Origin: Intrasporangiaceae bacterium URHB0013
GTDB lineage: Bacteria; Actinomycetota; Actinomycetes; Actinomycetales; Dermatophilaceae
Reading direction: 5' to 3'
Length of the DNA stretch: 64,000 nt
NCBI GenBank assembly: GCA_000620545.1
Contig: JIBA01000017.1
Coordinates: forward strand, 1 to 64,000
Below, one piece after another: positions 40,238 to 49,540 of the stretch. A program made the translations under genes and the position numbers. The first letter of the stretch is position 1, and each line of letters begins with the position of its first letter. The notes beneath the pieces are model-generated. The model was not told the DNA's origin and searched no databases. It saw only the letters and a list, made by a program, of their open reading frames with translations.

Positions 40238-43200
40238 CAGCTGAGGCAGGCCGGACCGAGCAGGGCCTTGAGGTCGCCGAAGAGGGCGGAGGTGGCGTTG
40301 ACCCGGAGCGAGTCGTCGAGGGACATGAGCACCGACCGCCCGGGCTGGGTCAGCTTGACCTGCACCTCGGTGGCCCCGGGGTGCTCCCCCAGCACGCGTT
40401 TCAGACTCTCGGCCACGGCCGGCGTCGCCCGACCGAGCGGAAGCGTCAGCACGACCGGCCCTCGCGGCCCCTCCTTGATGTCGGGGATCGTCAGCTCCTG
40501 GGCGAAGATCGAGATCGAGTCGTCGCGGGCACTGATGCGGCCCTTGACGGCGCAGACGGTGTCCTGCGCCAGCATCGTGGAGTAGGTCATGTACGCCGAG
40601 GGAAAGAAGAGGCACTCGATGGCGCCGTCGAGGTCCTCGACGGTCGCGATGGCCCAGAGGTCGCCCTTCTTCGTGCGCTTGAGCTGCAGGCTGGTGATCA
40701 GCCCCGCGACGGTGACCGGGGTGCCGTCCGCCTTGGGGTCGTCGCCCATGAGCGAGGCGATCGACGTGTCGGCGTGCGTGGCGAGGATGTGCTCGATGCC
40801 GAAGAGCGGGTGGTCGCTGACGTAGAGCCCGAGCATCTCGCGCTCGAAGGAGAGCAGGCTGGCCTTGTCCCACTCGAGCGTCGGGACGGGCGGCAGGCCG
40901 TCGAACGCGCCCGGCCCCTCCGTGCCGCCGGCGTCGCCGGTGTCGTCACCGAAGCTGCCGAAGAGGCTGTCCTGGCCGATGGCCTCCTGCTTCTTCACCT
41001 CCACGAGCGCGTCGATGTAGCGCTCGTGGACCTCGACCATGCCGCGACGGCTCTCGCCGAGCGAGTCGAACGCGCCGCCCTTGATGAGCGACTCGATGGT
41101 GCGCTTGTTGCAGACGACGGCCGGCACCTTGGAGAGGAAGTCCTTGAAGGAGGCGAAGGTGCCCTTGTCCTCGCGGGCCTTGATGATGGCCTGGACGACA
41201 GGCAGTCCGACGTTGCGGATGGCGGCCAGGCCGAAGCGGATGTCGGTCCCGACGGCGGCGAAGTTGGCGATCGACTCGTTGACGTCAGGCGGCAGCACCT
41301 TGATGCCCATGTGCCGGCACTCGTTGAGGTAGAGCGCCGACTTGTCCTTGTCGTCGCGCACGCTCGTCAGCAGTGCCGCCATGTACTCGGCGGGGTAGTT
41401 GGCCTTGAGGTAGCCCGTCCAGTACGAGACGAGGCCGTAGGCCGCGGTGTGCGCCTTGTTGAACGCGTAGTCGGAGAACGGGACGAGGACGTCCCAGAGC
41501 GCCTTGACCGAGGCTTCGTTGAAGCCCTGGGCCTTCATGCCGGTGGAGAAGGGGACGTACTCGGCGTCGAGCACCTCCTTCTTCTTCTTGCCCATGGCCC
41601 GTCGGAGCAGGTCGGCGTTGCCGAGCGTGTAGCCCGCGAGCTTCTGGGCGACCTCCATCACCTGCTCCTGGTAGATCACCAGGCCGTAGGTCATGCCGAG
41701 GATCGGGTCGAGCGCCTGCACCATCTCGGGCTGGAGCTTGCCTTCCAGCTTGGGGTCGAGGGGCGTCAGCGCCTGCTTGCCGTTCTTGCGCAGCGCGAAG
41801 TTCGTGTGGGCGTTGACGCCCATCGGGCCCGGTCGGTAGAGGGCGAGGGCCGCCGAGATGTCCTCGAAGTTGTCCGGCTGCATGAGGCGCAGCAGCGAGC
41901 GCATGCCACCGCCGTCGAGCTGGAAGACACCGAGGGTGTCGCCGCGACCGAGGAGCTCGTAGGTGGCGCGGTCATCGAGGGTCTTGGACAGCTCATCGAG
42001 GTCGATGTCCTCGTCCCGGTTGAGCTTGATGTTCTCGATGGCGTCGTCGAGGATCGTCAGGTTGCGCAGGCCGAGGAAGTCCATCTTGACCAGGCCCAGC
42101 GACTCGCAGCTGGGATAGTCGAACTGCGTGATGATCTGGCCGTCCTGCAGTCGGCGCATGATCGGGATGACGTCGACGAGTGGCTCGCTGGACATGATGA
42201 CACCGGCTGCGTGCACGCCCCACTGCCGCTTCAGGCCCTCGAGCCCGAGCGCGGTCGCGACCACCTCCTGCGCCTGCGGGTCCTCGTCGTGGACGACGCG
42301 GAAGTCGCCGGCCTCGTTGTAGCGCTTGGAGTCGGGCTTGAAGACGTCGGCGAGCGGCATGCCCTTGCCCATGACGTCGGGTGGCATCGCCTTGGTGAGC
42401 TTCTCGCCCATGGCGAACGGGTGGCCGAGCACACGGCTGGCATCCTTGAGGGCCTGCTTGGCCTTGATCGTGCCGTAGGTGACGATCTGGGCGACGCGTT
42501 CCTCGCCGTACTTCTCGGTGACGTAGCGGATCACCTCGCCGCGGCGACGCTCGTCGAAGTCGACGTCGAAGTCGGGCATCGACATGCGCTCGGGGTTGAG
42601 GAACCGCTCGAAGATGAGGCCGTGCGGGATCGGGTCGAGGTCGGTGATGCCCATGGCGTAGGCGCACATCGACCCGGCGCCCGACCCACGGCCGGGGCCG
42701 ACGCGGATGCCGTTGCGCTTGGCCCAGTTGATGAAGTCGGCGACGACGAGGAAGTAGCCCGGGTAGCCCTTGGAGACGATGACGTCCTCCTCGAAGGCCG
42801 CCTGCTTGCGGGCGTAGTCCGGCACCCCCTCGGGGAAGCGTCGTGACAGCCCGGTCTCGACCTCCTTGATGAACCACGACGTCTCGTCCTCGCCCTCGGG
42901 CACCGGGAAGCGCGGCATGAAGCGCCCCTCGCCCTCGGTGAAGGACACCTCGCAACGCTCGGCGATGAGCAGGGTGTTGTCACACGCCTCCGGCAGCTCG
43001 CGCCACAGGTGGCGCATCTCCTGCGCGGACTTGAGGTAGAAGTCGTCGGCGTCGAACTTGAACCGGTTGGGGTCCATGAGGGTCGAGCCGGACTGGACGC
43101 AGAGCAGGGCCGCGTGCGCCTTGGCGTCCTCGGCCCGGGTGTAGTGCAGGTCGTTGGTCGCGACGAGCGGCAGCTTGAGGTCGCGGGCGAGCCGGATGAG

Positions 43201-43833
43201 GTCCTTCTGGGTGCGCCGCTCGATGTCGAGCCCGTGATCCATGAGCTCGACGTAGACGTTCTCGTTGCCGAAGATGTCGCGCAGCTCGGCCGCGACCTCG
43301 CGGGCCTCGTCGTACATGCCGAAGCGCAGCTTGGTCTGGATCTCGCTCGAGGGGCAGCCGGTCGTGACGATCAGCCCCTTGCCGTAGGTCGAGAGCAGGT
43401 CGCGGTCGATGCGCGGCCACTTCGTGTACACCTGGTCGAGGCTCGCGATGGAGCTCATCCGGAAGAGGTTGTGCATGCCCTCGTTGTTCTGGGCGAGCAT
43501 CGTCATGTGGGTGTAGGCGCCGCTGCCCGAGACGTCGTCACGGCCGCCGTCGCCCCAGCTGACCTTGGTGCGGTCGGTGCGGTGCGTGCCCGGCGTGATG
43601 TAGGCCTCGACGCCGATGATCGGCTTGACCCCCGTGCCCTGCGCCTTCTTCCAGAACTCGTAGGCGCCGAACACGTAGCCGTGGTCGGTGGTCGCGAGGG
43701 CCGGCATGCCCATCCGCGCCGCCTCGCTGAACAGGTCGCCGATGCGCGCCGCCCCGTCGAGCATGGAGTACTCCGTGTGCACGTGGAGGTGCACGAAGTT
43801 CGGGTCGTTTCGCGGTGCGGCTTCGGTCGACAT
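40237..43833 (-). CDS. dnaE: DNA polymerase III alpha subunit (DnaE1)
   Basis: This is the replicative polymerase. The 1198 residues run from an N-terminal PHP domain (HLHVHTEYS at about 15-23, TTDHG) to palm, fingers, tandem HhH and OB domains. The palm aspartates are in MPDFDVDF (about 400). The intact PHP metal-binding motifs suggest built-in proofreading, as shown for mycobacterial DnaE1. ATG at 43833 lies 8 bases after TAGACT with no Shine-Dalgarno, hinting at a leaderless mRNA. Confidence 0.98.
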   Translation of the reverse strand: MSTEAAPRNDPNFVHLHVHTEYSMLDGAARIGDLFSEAARMGMPALATTDHGYVFGAYEFWKKAQGTGVKPIIGVEAYITPGTHRTDRTKVSWGDGGRDDVSGSGAYTHMTMLAQNNEGMHNLFRMSSIASLDQVYTKWPRIDRDLLSTYGKGLIVTTGCPSSEIQTKLRFGMYDEAREVAAELRDIFGNENVYVELMDHGLDIERRTQKDLIRLARDLKLPLVATNDLHYTRAEDAKAHAALLCVQSGSTLMDPNRFKFDADDFYLKSAQEMRHLWRELPEACDNTLLIAERCEVSFTEGEGRFMPRFPVPEGEDETSWFIKEVETGLSRRFPEGVPDYARKQAAFEEDVIVSKGYPGYFLVVADFINWAKRNGIRVGPGRGSGAGSMCAYAMGITDLDPIPHGLIFERFLNPERMSMPDFDVDFDERRRGEVIRYVTEKYGEERVAQIVTYGTIKAKQALKDASRVLGHPFAMGEKLTKAMPPDVMGKGMPLADVFKPDSKRYNEAGDFRVVHDEDPQAQEVVATALGLEGLKRQWGVHAAGVIMSSEPLVDVIPIMRRLQDGQIITQFDYPSCESLGLVKMDFLGLRNLTILDDAIENIKLNRDEDIDLDELSKTLDDRATYELLGRGDTLGVFQLDGGGMRSLLRLMQPDNFEDISAALALYRPGPMGVNAHTNFALRKNGKQALTPLDPKLEGKLQPEMVQALDPILGMTYGLVIYQEQVMEVAQKLAGYTLGNADLLRRAMGKKKKEVLDAEYVPFSTGMKAQGFNEASVKALWDVLVPFSDYAFNKAHTAAYGLVSYWTGYLKANYPAEYMAALLTSVRDDKDKSALYLNECRHMGIKVLPPDVNESIANFAAVGTDIRFGLAAIRNVGLPVVQAIIKAREDKGTFASFKDFLSKVPAVVCNKRTIESLIKGGAFDSLGESRRGMVEVHERYIDALVEVKKQEAIGQDSLFGSFGDDTGDAGGTEGPGAFDGLPPVPTLEWDKASLLSFEREMLGLYVSDHPLFGIEHILATHADTSIASLMGDDPKADGTPVTVAGLITSLQLKRTKKGDLWAIATVEDLDGAIECLFFPSAYMTYSTMLAQDTVCAVKGRISARDDSISIFAQELTIPDIKEGPRGPVVLTLPLGRATPAVAESLKRVLGEHPGATEVQVKLTQPGRSVLMSLDDSLRVNATSALFGDLKALLGPACLS

Positions 43834-43841
43834 CGTGGACG

Positions 43842-43847
43842 AGTCTA
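43842..43847 (-). promoter_or_regulatory. Candidate -10 element of dnaE
   Basis: TAGACT on the minus strand fits TANNNT and ends 8 bases before the dnaE ATG. No clear -35 is present. The spacing fits a leaderless start. Confidence 0.4.
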
Positions 43848-44099
43848 AGCCTGCCCGAGGACACTCCTCGGCGTGTCGTCACGGGTGTCGCGACCGCCGC
43901 CCCGGCGACTGTCGCCCAGGCCCGCGCCGCGTGCGTATGCCGCCGCGCCGGCCCGGCTGAAAGGGCCCGTCCGCGCTCGAACCGACGCGCGCGCTGCGGT
44001 GTAGAGAGGCTGTCGGGGCGGCACGATGGAGCAACGGCCGACCCCACGGTCGACGACGAGGTGGAGGCGGAGATCGACAGGGCTGAGGAGGCTGCGACC

Positions 44100-44618
44100 G
44101 TGGCCCGGGTGCGCGCGGGCGACACGGCGGCCTACGCGCAGCTCGTCGTGCTGCACGCCCCGATCGCCAAGCGGGTCGCGGTGCTGTCCGGCGCGGGGAG
44201 CGAGGCCGACGACGTGGTGCAGGAGGCGTTCGTGAAGGCGTACCGGGCGCTGCCGCGTTTCCGGGACGGAGCCGGCTTCCGCCCCTGGCTGCTGCGGATC
44301 GTCGTCAACGAGACGCGCAACCTGCTCCGCGGCCGGACTCGCCGGTCGCTGCGCGAGCTGCGATTGGCGTCCGAGGAGGTCGGCACGCGCGCCGCGCCGG
44401 ACCCAGCCGACGTCGCGGTCGGCGACGCCCGGCGGGCCGGTCTGCTCGATGCCATCGACGCGCTGCCGGACGACCTCCGTGATGTCGTTACGTGCCGCTA
44501 CCTGCTCGAGCTGTCCGAGGCCGAGACGGCCGAGACCCTCGGCGTCCCACCCGGCACCGTCAAGTCGCGCCTGCACCGGGCGCTCGCGTCACTGCGGGAG
44601 GTGATGAGCGATGTCTGA
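44100..44618 (+). CDS. ECF-type RNA polymerase sigma factor
   Basis: The 172-residue protein has sigma region 2 with ADDVVQEAFVKAYRALPRFR and WLLRIVVNETRN, and region 4 with LPDDLRDVVTCRYLLELS and the helix-turn-helix LGVPPGTVKSRLHRALA. I chose GTG at 44100 because GAGGAGG sits 8 bases upstream; an in-frame GTG at 44061 is possible. It overlaps the next gene by 8 bases and forms an apparent three-gene operon with two membrane proteins. Confidence 0.92.
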   Translation: MARVRAGDTAAYAQLVVLHAPIAKRVAVLSGAGSEADDVVQEAFVKAYRALPRFRDGAGFRPWLLRIVVNETRNLLRGRTRRSLRELRLASEEVGTRAAPDPADVAVGDARRAGLLDAIDALPDDLRDVVTCRYLLELSEAETAETLGVPPGTVKSRLHRALASLREVMSDV

Positions 44619-45423
44619 GACCGAGGACCTCGAAGCCCAGCTGGTTGCGCTGGGCCGCACCCTCGTCACCGACCAGCCACGGAGCGACCTCGCGGCGCTC
44701 GTGCTGGCCCGTCTGACCGTGCCGCTCGAGGACCCGGTCGACGGGTCGCCCGAGGCCGCCGACCGGTCGCCCGAGGCCGTCGACGTGTCGCCGGTGCGCA
44801 GTGGCCGGGTCGGCCGGCGGCGCCTCGGCTGGGCGGCCGCCGTCGCCGTGGTGCTCGCGCTCGCCCTCATCCCGCCGGTGCGGGCCGCGGTCGTCGAGCT
44901 GCTGCGCATCGGGGGCGTCGTCGTCCGGGAGGAGCCGCCACCGACCACCCCGGCGACGTCGGGACAGGGCAGCACACCCTCGGCGCCGGCGACGGGCACC
45001 ACGGTCTCGCTCGAGCGGGCGGAGCAGCTCGTCGGCGCCGACCTCGTCGTGCCCCCGGTGCTCGGCACCCCGGACACCGTGCGGGTGACGCACGACGGAC
45101 GGGTCGTCGAGCTCGGCTGGGGCCTGCCCGGCGGGGGCACGCGGATGGATGTGCTCGTGGGATCGCTCTCGTGGGGCTACCTCAAGACCGTCTGGCAGTC
45201 CGTCACGCCCACGCACGTCGGCGACCACGAGGCCGTGTGGCTCGGGTCGTCGCACCTGATCGAGTGGGTCGACCGCGACGGCCGCACCCGCACGGAGCCA
45301 CCCCGACTGGCGGGACCGACCCTCGTGTGGGCCGTACCGTCACCCACCGGCGAGGTGACCTACCGCCTGGAGGGGCCGGCCACCCTGTCGGAGGCGCTCC
45401 GCGTGGCCGGATCCGCTCGCTGA
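44611..45423 (+). CDS. Single-pass membrane protein, putative anti-sigma or sigma-linked regulator
   Basis: The 270-residue protein has a short cytoplasmic N terminus (1-70), one transmembrane segment (about 74-92, LGWAAAVAVVLALALIPPV) and an extracytoplasmic domain ending in a segment WVDRDGRTRTEPPRLAG-type that resembles DUF4367-like domains. Overlap with the sigma gene suggests it is the cognate membrane anti-sigma. The N terminus lacks an obvious zinc (HxxxCxxC) motif, so this is inferred from context only. Confidence 0.75.
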   Translation: MSETEDLEAQLVALGRTLVTDQPRSDLAALVLARLTVPLEDPVDGSPEAADRSPEAVDVSPVRSGRVGRRRLGWAAAVAVVLALALIPPVRAAVVELLRIGGVVVREEPPPTTPATSGQGSTPSAPATGTTVSLERAEQLVGADLVVPPVLGTPDTVRVTHDGRVVELGWGLPGGGTRMDVLVGSLSWGYLKTVWQSVTPTHVGDHEAVWLGSSHLIEWVDRDGRTRTEPPRLAGPTLVWAVPSPTGEVTYRLEGPATLSEALRVAGSAR

Positions 45424-45526
45424 GCGAGCTCCAGAACCACGACGGGCCCGGCGGTGTTGTGCAGGCGTCGGTCCGAGCTGCCGGTCCCGGGAGCCGAGTG
45501 CTGACCCGTTCCCCCAGGAGGACTGG

Positions 45527-46294
45527 ATGCCCAGACTTGCCACCGCCGTCATGTCACTCGCTGTCGCAGTGCTCGTGCTCGTGGCCCCGCCCGCGTCGGC
45601 GGGCGGCCCGACCTCGGTGCTCCTCGTCAACTACGACGGGTCGCGGTCCGCGGGCGCCCTCACCGGCAGCGCCGCCTATGCCGACCTCGAGAAGGCCCTC
45701 GACGTGTACAACGCGCCGAGTGGGCAGGCTCTGGGCCGGGCCACGTTCATGGACACGGCGATCCGCCTCACCTGGTTGATCCACGACGTCACCCCGTGGC
45801 GCGTCGACGCCATCAGCATCGATGGCGCCGACGTCTGGGTCGAGACGGCGGCGAACTTCACCGACAGCACGAGGCTGTTCGACGCACCGATGGTCCGGCA
45901 CCGGGCCAAGGACCCCGACCTGCTCCTCACGACCCTGGCCGCCCTCGGCATCATCGACGCCCCGGACGCATCCGCGCCGACCGGGTCGGCCTCGCCGAGC
46001 GGGCGTGGCGTCGGGCCAGCGGGGTCCAGCGGGGCGGACGCCACGGAAGCCGCCCTGGCGACCCCCGTCCCGCAGGGTGCGGGAGCGGGGCCGGACAGCG
46101 GCGGTGCGCCGTGGTGGACGGCCGTCACCGCAGCGCTGCTCGCCCTGGGGCTCGGGGTGGTCCTGGGCAGGCGAGTCCGGCCCGGCGTCGGAAGAGCGGC
46201 CGGCCAGGACGGCCTGCCGGGCCCCGGCGCCCCTGATCTGGGTGCGACCGAGGACGTCAGTTTCACGACGGATGGAGGACGCGCCCACCGCTGA
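45527..46294 (+). CDS. Secreted, C-terminally membrane-anchored protein of unknown function
   Basis: A signal peptide (about 1-25, ending PPASA) precedes GGPTSVLLVNYDGSRSAGAL, a globular part to about residue 145, a Ser/Gly/Pro/Ala linker and a transmembrane helix near 195-215 followed by a short cytoplasmic tail. ATG at 45527 has AGGAGGACTGG upstream. It is the third gene of the sigma operon, 103 bases after gene two. I do not recognise the domain. Confidence 0.75.
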   Translation: MPRLATAVMSLAVAVLVLVAPPASAGGPTSVLLVNYDGSRSAGALTGSAAYADLEKALDVYNAPSGQALGRATFMDTAIRLTWLIHDVTPWRVDAISIDGADVWVETAANFTDSTRLFDAPMVRHRAKDPDLLLTTLAALGIIDAPDASAPTGSASPSGRGVGPAGSSGADATEAALATPVPQGAGAGPDSGGAPWWTAVTAALLALGLGVVLGRRVRPGVGRAAGQDGLPGPGAPDLGATEDVSFTTDGGRAHR

Positions 46295-46353
46295 CGCGAC
46301 GGTGTCCCCCGGCCGGGCGGGACGGCATACGCCATCGGTCACCGGCGGCCACC

Positions 46354-46382
46354 ACCTTCACGTTCGCCTCGAAGGTGAAGGT
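46354..46382. terminator. Bidirectional terminator between the sigma operon and rluD
   Basis: ACCTTCAC pairs with GTGAAGGT and an inner TTCG with CGAA around a CCT loop, with one G-G mismatch. It lies between two convergent genes and touches the rluD stop codon. Confidence 0.7.
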
Positions 46383-47314
46383 CAGAACGTCGCGACGATG
46401 TCCAGGGCGCGCTGGAGGTCCTCCGGATAGGGGCTCTCGAAGTGGACGTACTCCCCCGTGCCCGGGTGCTCGAAGCCGAGGCCCACGGCGTGCAGCCACT
46501 GGCGGTCGAGCTTGAGGCGCGCAGCGAGCGTCGGGTCCGCCCCGTACGTGGGGTCACCACAGCAGGGGTGGTGCAACGCCGCGAAGTGCACGCGGATCTG
46601 GTGGGTGCGCCCCGTCTCGAGGTGGATGTCGAGCAGGCTCGCGTAGCGGAACGCCTCGATGACCTCGTAGTGGGTCACCGACGGCTTGCCGCTCTTCATC
46701 ACCGCAAACTTGTAGTCGTGGCCGGGGTGGCGACCGATCGGCGCGTCGACGGTGCCGATGACCGGGTCGGGCAGGCCCTGGACGAGGGCGTGGTAGGTCT
46801 TGTCGACGGTGCGGCTGCGGAACGCCTGCTTGAGCCGGGAGTAGGCGTACTCGCTCTTCGCGACGACCATGAGACCCGACGTGCCGACGTCGAGCCGGCT
46901 CACGACGCCCTGCCGCTCCGGGGCACCGGATGTCGAGATGCGGTAGCCCGCGGCGGCAAGTCCGGACACGACGTCGGGGCCGCTCCAGCCGACGCTCGGG
47001 TGGGCGGCGACGCCGACCGGCTTGTCGACGACCACGATGTCGTCGTCGTCGTGGACGATCGACATGCCGGGGACCGGCTGGGCGATCACCTGCAGGCTAG
47101 GGCTCTCCTCGGCACGCGGCAGCGAGACCTCCAGCATCGAGCCGGCCGAGAGCCGCTCGGACTTCGCGACCGCCTTGCCGTCGAGCACGACGTGACCGTC
47201 GGCGGCGAGGTCCGCGGCCTTGGTGCGGGAGACGCCGAAGAGCCGGGCTACCCCGGCGTCGACGCGTTCACCCTCGAGGCCGTCCGGCACGAGCACTGTG
47301 CGCACGTCAGGCAT
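46382..47314 (-). CDS. rluD: Ribosomal large subunit pseudouridine synthase D
   Basis: The 310-residue protein has an N-terminal S4 domain (about 10-75) and the RluA catalytic fold with Asp in [17 protein letters not shown] and [15 protein letters not shown]. It modifies 23S helix 69 in characterised homologues. ATG at 47314 overlaps the lspA stop by 8 bases. The lspA-rluD pair is conserved across actinobacteria. Confidence 0.95.
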   Translation of the reverse strand: MPDVRTVLVPDGLEGERVDAGVARLFGVSRTKAADLAADGHVVLDGKAVAKSERLSAGSMLEVSLPRAEESPSLQVIAQPVPGMSIVHDDDDIVVVDKPVGVAAHPSVGWSGPDVVSGLAAAGYRISTSGAPERQGVVSRLDVGTSGLMVVAKSEYAYSRLKQAFRSRTVDKTYHALVQGLPDPVIGTVDAPIGRHPGHDYKFAVMKSGKPSVTHYEVIEAFRYASLLDIHLETGRTHQIRVHFAALHHPCCGDPTYGADPTLAARLKLDRQWLHAVGLGFEHPGTGEYVHFESPYPEDLQRALDIVATF

Positions 47315-47993
47315 GGTCGCCCCCGTGACGCTGCCGGTCGTGCGGCTCGGTTGCCTCGGGCGGCCCACCGCTCTGCTGCGTCGCGTCGGTCTCGCGGTCC
47401 GTGCCGGGGTCGCCGGTGCTCTCGTCGCCGGTCGCCTTCACGCCTTCGGAGCCGGCGGCGGTGCGAGCGTGGTCGCGGCGGCCGTCGACGCCGATGCCGA
47501 GCAGCGCGAGGACGACGATGAGCCCCGCAGCCGAGACGATCCAGATGTCGGCGACGTTGCCGATGAACCAGCGGTTGTAGTCGATGAAGTCGACGACGTG
47601 CCCCTGGCCTCCTCCTGGCGGTCGGACGAACCGGTCCGTGAGGTTCCCGATGGCGGCCCCCAGCAGGAGCCCAAGTGCGATGGCCCACGACCGCGATCCG
47701 AGCTGGCGGGCGACGACGACGATCGCGACGAGCACCGCCAGGGCGATGCCCGTCATGACCCAGGTGTTCCCCGCGCCGAGCGACAGGGCCGCGCCGGGGT
47801 TGCCGATGAGCTTGAGACGGATGAACTCCCCGACGAACGGCCGAGGCTGCCCGTCTGCGAGCACGTCGAGCGCGGCCAGCTTTGTCAGCTGGTCGCTGAG
47901 GTACGCAAGCACGGCGACGACACCGAGGACGATGAACAGCCGCCTGCGCCTACCAGGCGTCGGACGGCTCTCGTCGGTGGTCGTCGAACTCAC
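47307..47993 (-). CDS. lspA: Lipoprotein signal peptidase
   Basis: This aspartic membrane peptidase removes lipoprotein signal peptides. Four transmembrane segments are visible, with the two catalytic aspartates in GNLTDRF and VVDFIDYN. A hydrophilic tail of about 60 residues follows the last helix. The start is uncertain: GTG at 47993 or GTG at 48020; a stable hairpin (48024-48048) lies directly before the latter, so I prefer 47993. Length then is 228 residues. Confidence 0.93.
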   Translation of the reverse strand: MSSTTTDESRPTPGRRRRLFIVLGVVAVLAYLSDQLTKLAALDVLADGQPRPFVGEFIRLKLIGNPGAALSLGAGNTWVMTGIALAVLVAIVVVARQLGSRSWAIALGLLLGAAIGNLTDRFVRPPGGGQGHVVDFIDYNRWFIGNVADIWIVSAAGLIVVLALLGIGVDGRRDHARTAAGSEGVKATGDESTGDPGTDRETDATQQSGGPPEATEPHDRQRHGGDHA

Positions 47994-48023
47994 GGTCTCG
48001 GTCGGTGTTGTGGTGGACACGCC

Positions 48024-48048
48024 GTCGACCCCCGCGCGGGGGGTCGAC
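48024..48048 (-). terminator. GC-only hairpin between the TraR/DksA gene and lspA
   Basis: GTCGACCCCC pairs perfectly with GGGGGTCGAC around a short loop. It begins 16 bases after the TraR/DksA stop. It may end that transcript, or, because it sits at the lspA start, limit lspA translation. Confidence 0.6.
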
Positions 48049-48064
48049 CTTGCGTGCGAGGTGG

Positions 48065-49366
48065 TCAGTGGCGGTCCTGCTTCTCCTGGCATGTCATGCA
48101 CAGGGTCGCACGAGGACGGGCCTGAAGTCGAAGCTTGCCGATCGGGTTGCCGCAGTTCTCGCAGATGCCGTAGGTGCCGGCCTCGAGCTGCTCGAGGGCG
48201 TGCTCGGCCTGGAGCAGGCTCGCGCGAGCGTTGGCGGCCACGGAGATCTCGTGCTCGCGCTCGGCCGTCTTGGCGCCGGCATCTGCCTGGTCGTCGCCCG
48301 ATCCGTCGCCGGAGGCGCGCAGCAGGTCGTCGAGCTCGTCCTCGGCGAGCTTGAGCTCGACGCGGTGCTGTTCGATCTCCTCGACGAGGACGCCGCGCAC
48401 CTCGCTGATCTCTTCCTCGTTCCAGGGGCTCTCGTCGTCCTTGACCCGCAGCTGCTCGGTGAGCCTGCGGTTGGTGGTCCGGTTGGTGGTGGTGCGCGCG
48501 GCCTTCTTGGTCGCCGCACGGGGTCCAGTGGTGGAGCTCGTCGTCACGGATGCCTTCTTGGTTCGGGTCGCCGGGGCCTTGGGTGCGGACTTCGCACTCG
48601 CGGCACCTGCTCGGGTGGAGGTCGTGGCGGTCGGCTGCTTGGCCGCCGGGGACCTGGTCGTCGTCGACCGGGTCGTGATACCAGCCGCCGGGGCGGACTT
48701 CTTCGCGGGCGCGGCCTTGGCGGTGGTGCTGGCCGGCGTGGCCTTCGTTGCGGCCTTCTTCACCGGCGCGGCCTTCGTGGCGGCCTTCTTCACCGGGGCC
48801 GCCTTCGTGGCGGTCTTCTTCACCGGCGCGGCCTTTGTTGCGGCCTTCTGGACCCGGGCCGTCTTCGTGGCGGCCTTCTTCACCGGTGCCGCCTTCGTGG
48901 CGGTCTGGTTGACCGGCGCGGCCTTGCCCGCCGCCTTGGCCACGATCTTGCTCGCCGCCTTGGTTGCCGCCTTGATGGCGGACCTCGTCACGCTCTTCGC
49001 GGTTGCCGTCTTCGGCGCGGCCTTCGCGACCGGCGCCGCCTTCGTGGCGGCCTTCGCGACCGGGGCCGCCTTCGTGGCGGCCTTCTTGACCGGCGCCGCC
49101 TTCTTGACCGGCGCGGCCTTCGTGACGGGCGCGGCCCTCTTCACCGGCGCCGCCTTCGTCGTGGTCTTCGTGGCCGGCGCCGCCTGCGTCGCAGCCTTCT
49201 TCGGCGGGGCGGCGTTCGTCGCGCTCCTGGTCGCCGGCGCGACCTTCGCGGCCGGCTTGGACGCAGCCTTCTTCGCGGGCGCCCCCTTCGTGGCTGCGCC
49301 CGGGGTCATGCTCGCGCTGGACCGCTTGGCCGCGGATGCCCCCGCTGCCGTCTTCTTCGCTGCCAT
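48065..49366 (-). CDS. TraR/DksA C4 zinc-finger protein with long histone H1-like N terminus
   Basis: The last 120 residues of this 433-residue protein form a DksA/TraR unit: a coiled coil (about 315-395) and a four-Cys finger, CENCGNPIG (near 404) and CMTCQ (near 424). The first 300 residues are Lys/Ala/Pro/Thr-rich, built from many AAPVKKAATK-type decads, like histone H1 tails or mycobacterial HupB. DksA-type domains bind RNA polymerase; the tail probably binds DNA. ATG at 49366 follows GGAGGG. Confidence 0.9.
   Translation of the reverse strand: MAAKKTAAGASAAKRSSASMTPGAATKGAPAKKAASKPAAKVAPATRSATNAAPPKKAATQAAPATKTTTKAAPVKRAAPVTKAAPVKKAAPVKKAATKAAPVAKAATKAAPVAKAAPKTATAKSVTRSAIKAATKAASKIVAKAAGKAAPVNQTATKAAPVKKAATKTARVQKAATKAAPVKKTATKAAPVKKAATKAAPVKKAATKATPASTTAKAAPAKKSAPAAGITTRSTTTRSPAAKQPTATTSTRAGAASAKSAPKAPATRTKKASVTTSSTTGPRAATKKAARTTTNRTTNRRLTEQLRVKDDESPWNEEEISEVRGVLVEEIEQHRVELKLAEDELDDLLRASGDGSGDDQADAGAKTAEREHEISVAANARASLLQAEHALEQLEAGTYGICENCGNPIGKLRLQARPRATLCMTCQEKQDRH
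48700..49300. repeat. Imperfect 30-base coding repeats of the Lys/Ala tail
   Basis: Units of about 10 codons reading KAAPVKKAAT recur with few substitutions, most densely at 48740-48920 and 49020-49190. The base sequence is repetitive enough to allow slippage, so copy number may vary between strains (inference). Confidence 0.75.
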
Positions 49367-49482
49367 CAGACCCTCCGTCGCTCGACCGTCGACGCTGACA
49401 AGTGGGGCTGACAATAAGCCCCGCACGGGTCGCGCACAACGCGAAACGCTCATGCTGCCCCACTGTTCGCCCCTCAGAGACA

Positions 49483-49520
49483 CCACGGGCCGCCCGGGAC
49501 GTTTCCCGGACGGCCTGTGG
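49483..49520 (-). terminator. Candidate terminator after divIVA
   Basis: A stem of about 14 pairs with three interruptions (CCAC, GGCCG, CCGGG and their complements) closes on AAACGT. It begins about 20 bases after the divIVA stop and precedes the TraR/DksA gene. Confidence 0.65.
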
Positions 49521-49540
49521 GCGTCTGTTCGAGGTGGGGC

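Noticed and set aside
40381-42846. An 821-codon plus-strand frame inside dnaE
   Set aside because: Antisense to an unmistakable DnaE; Val/Glu/Arg/Leu-rich composition is the mirror of GC-rich dnaE codons.
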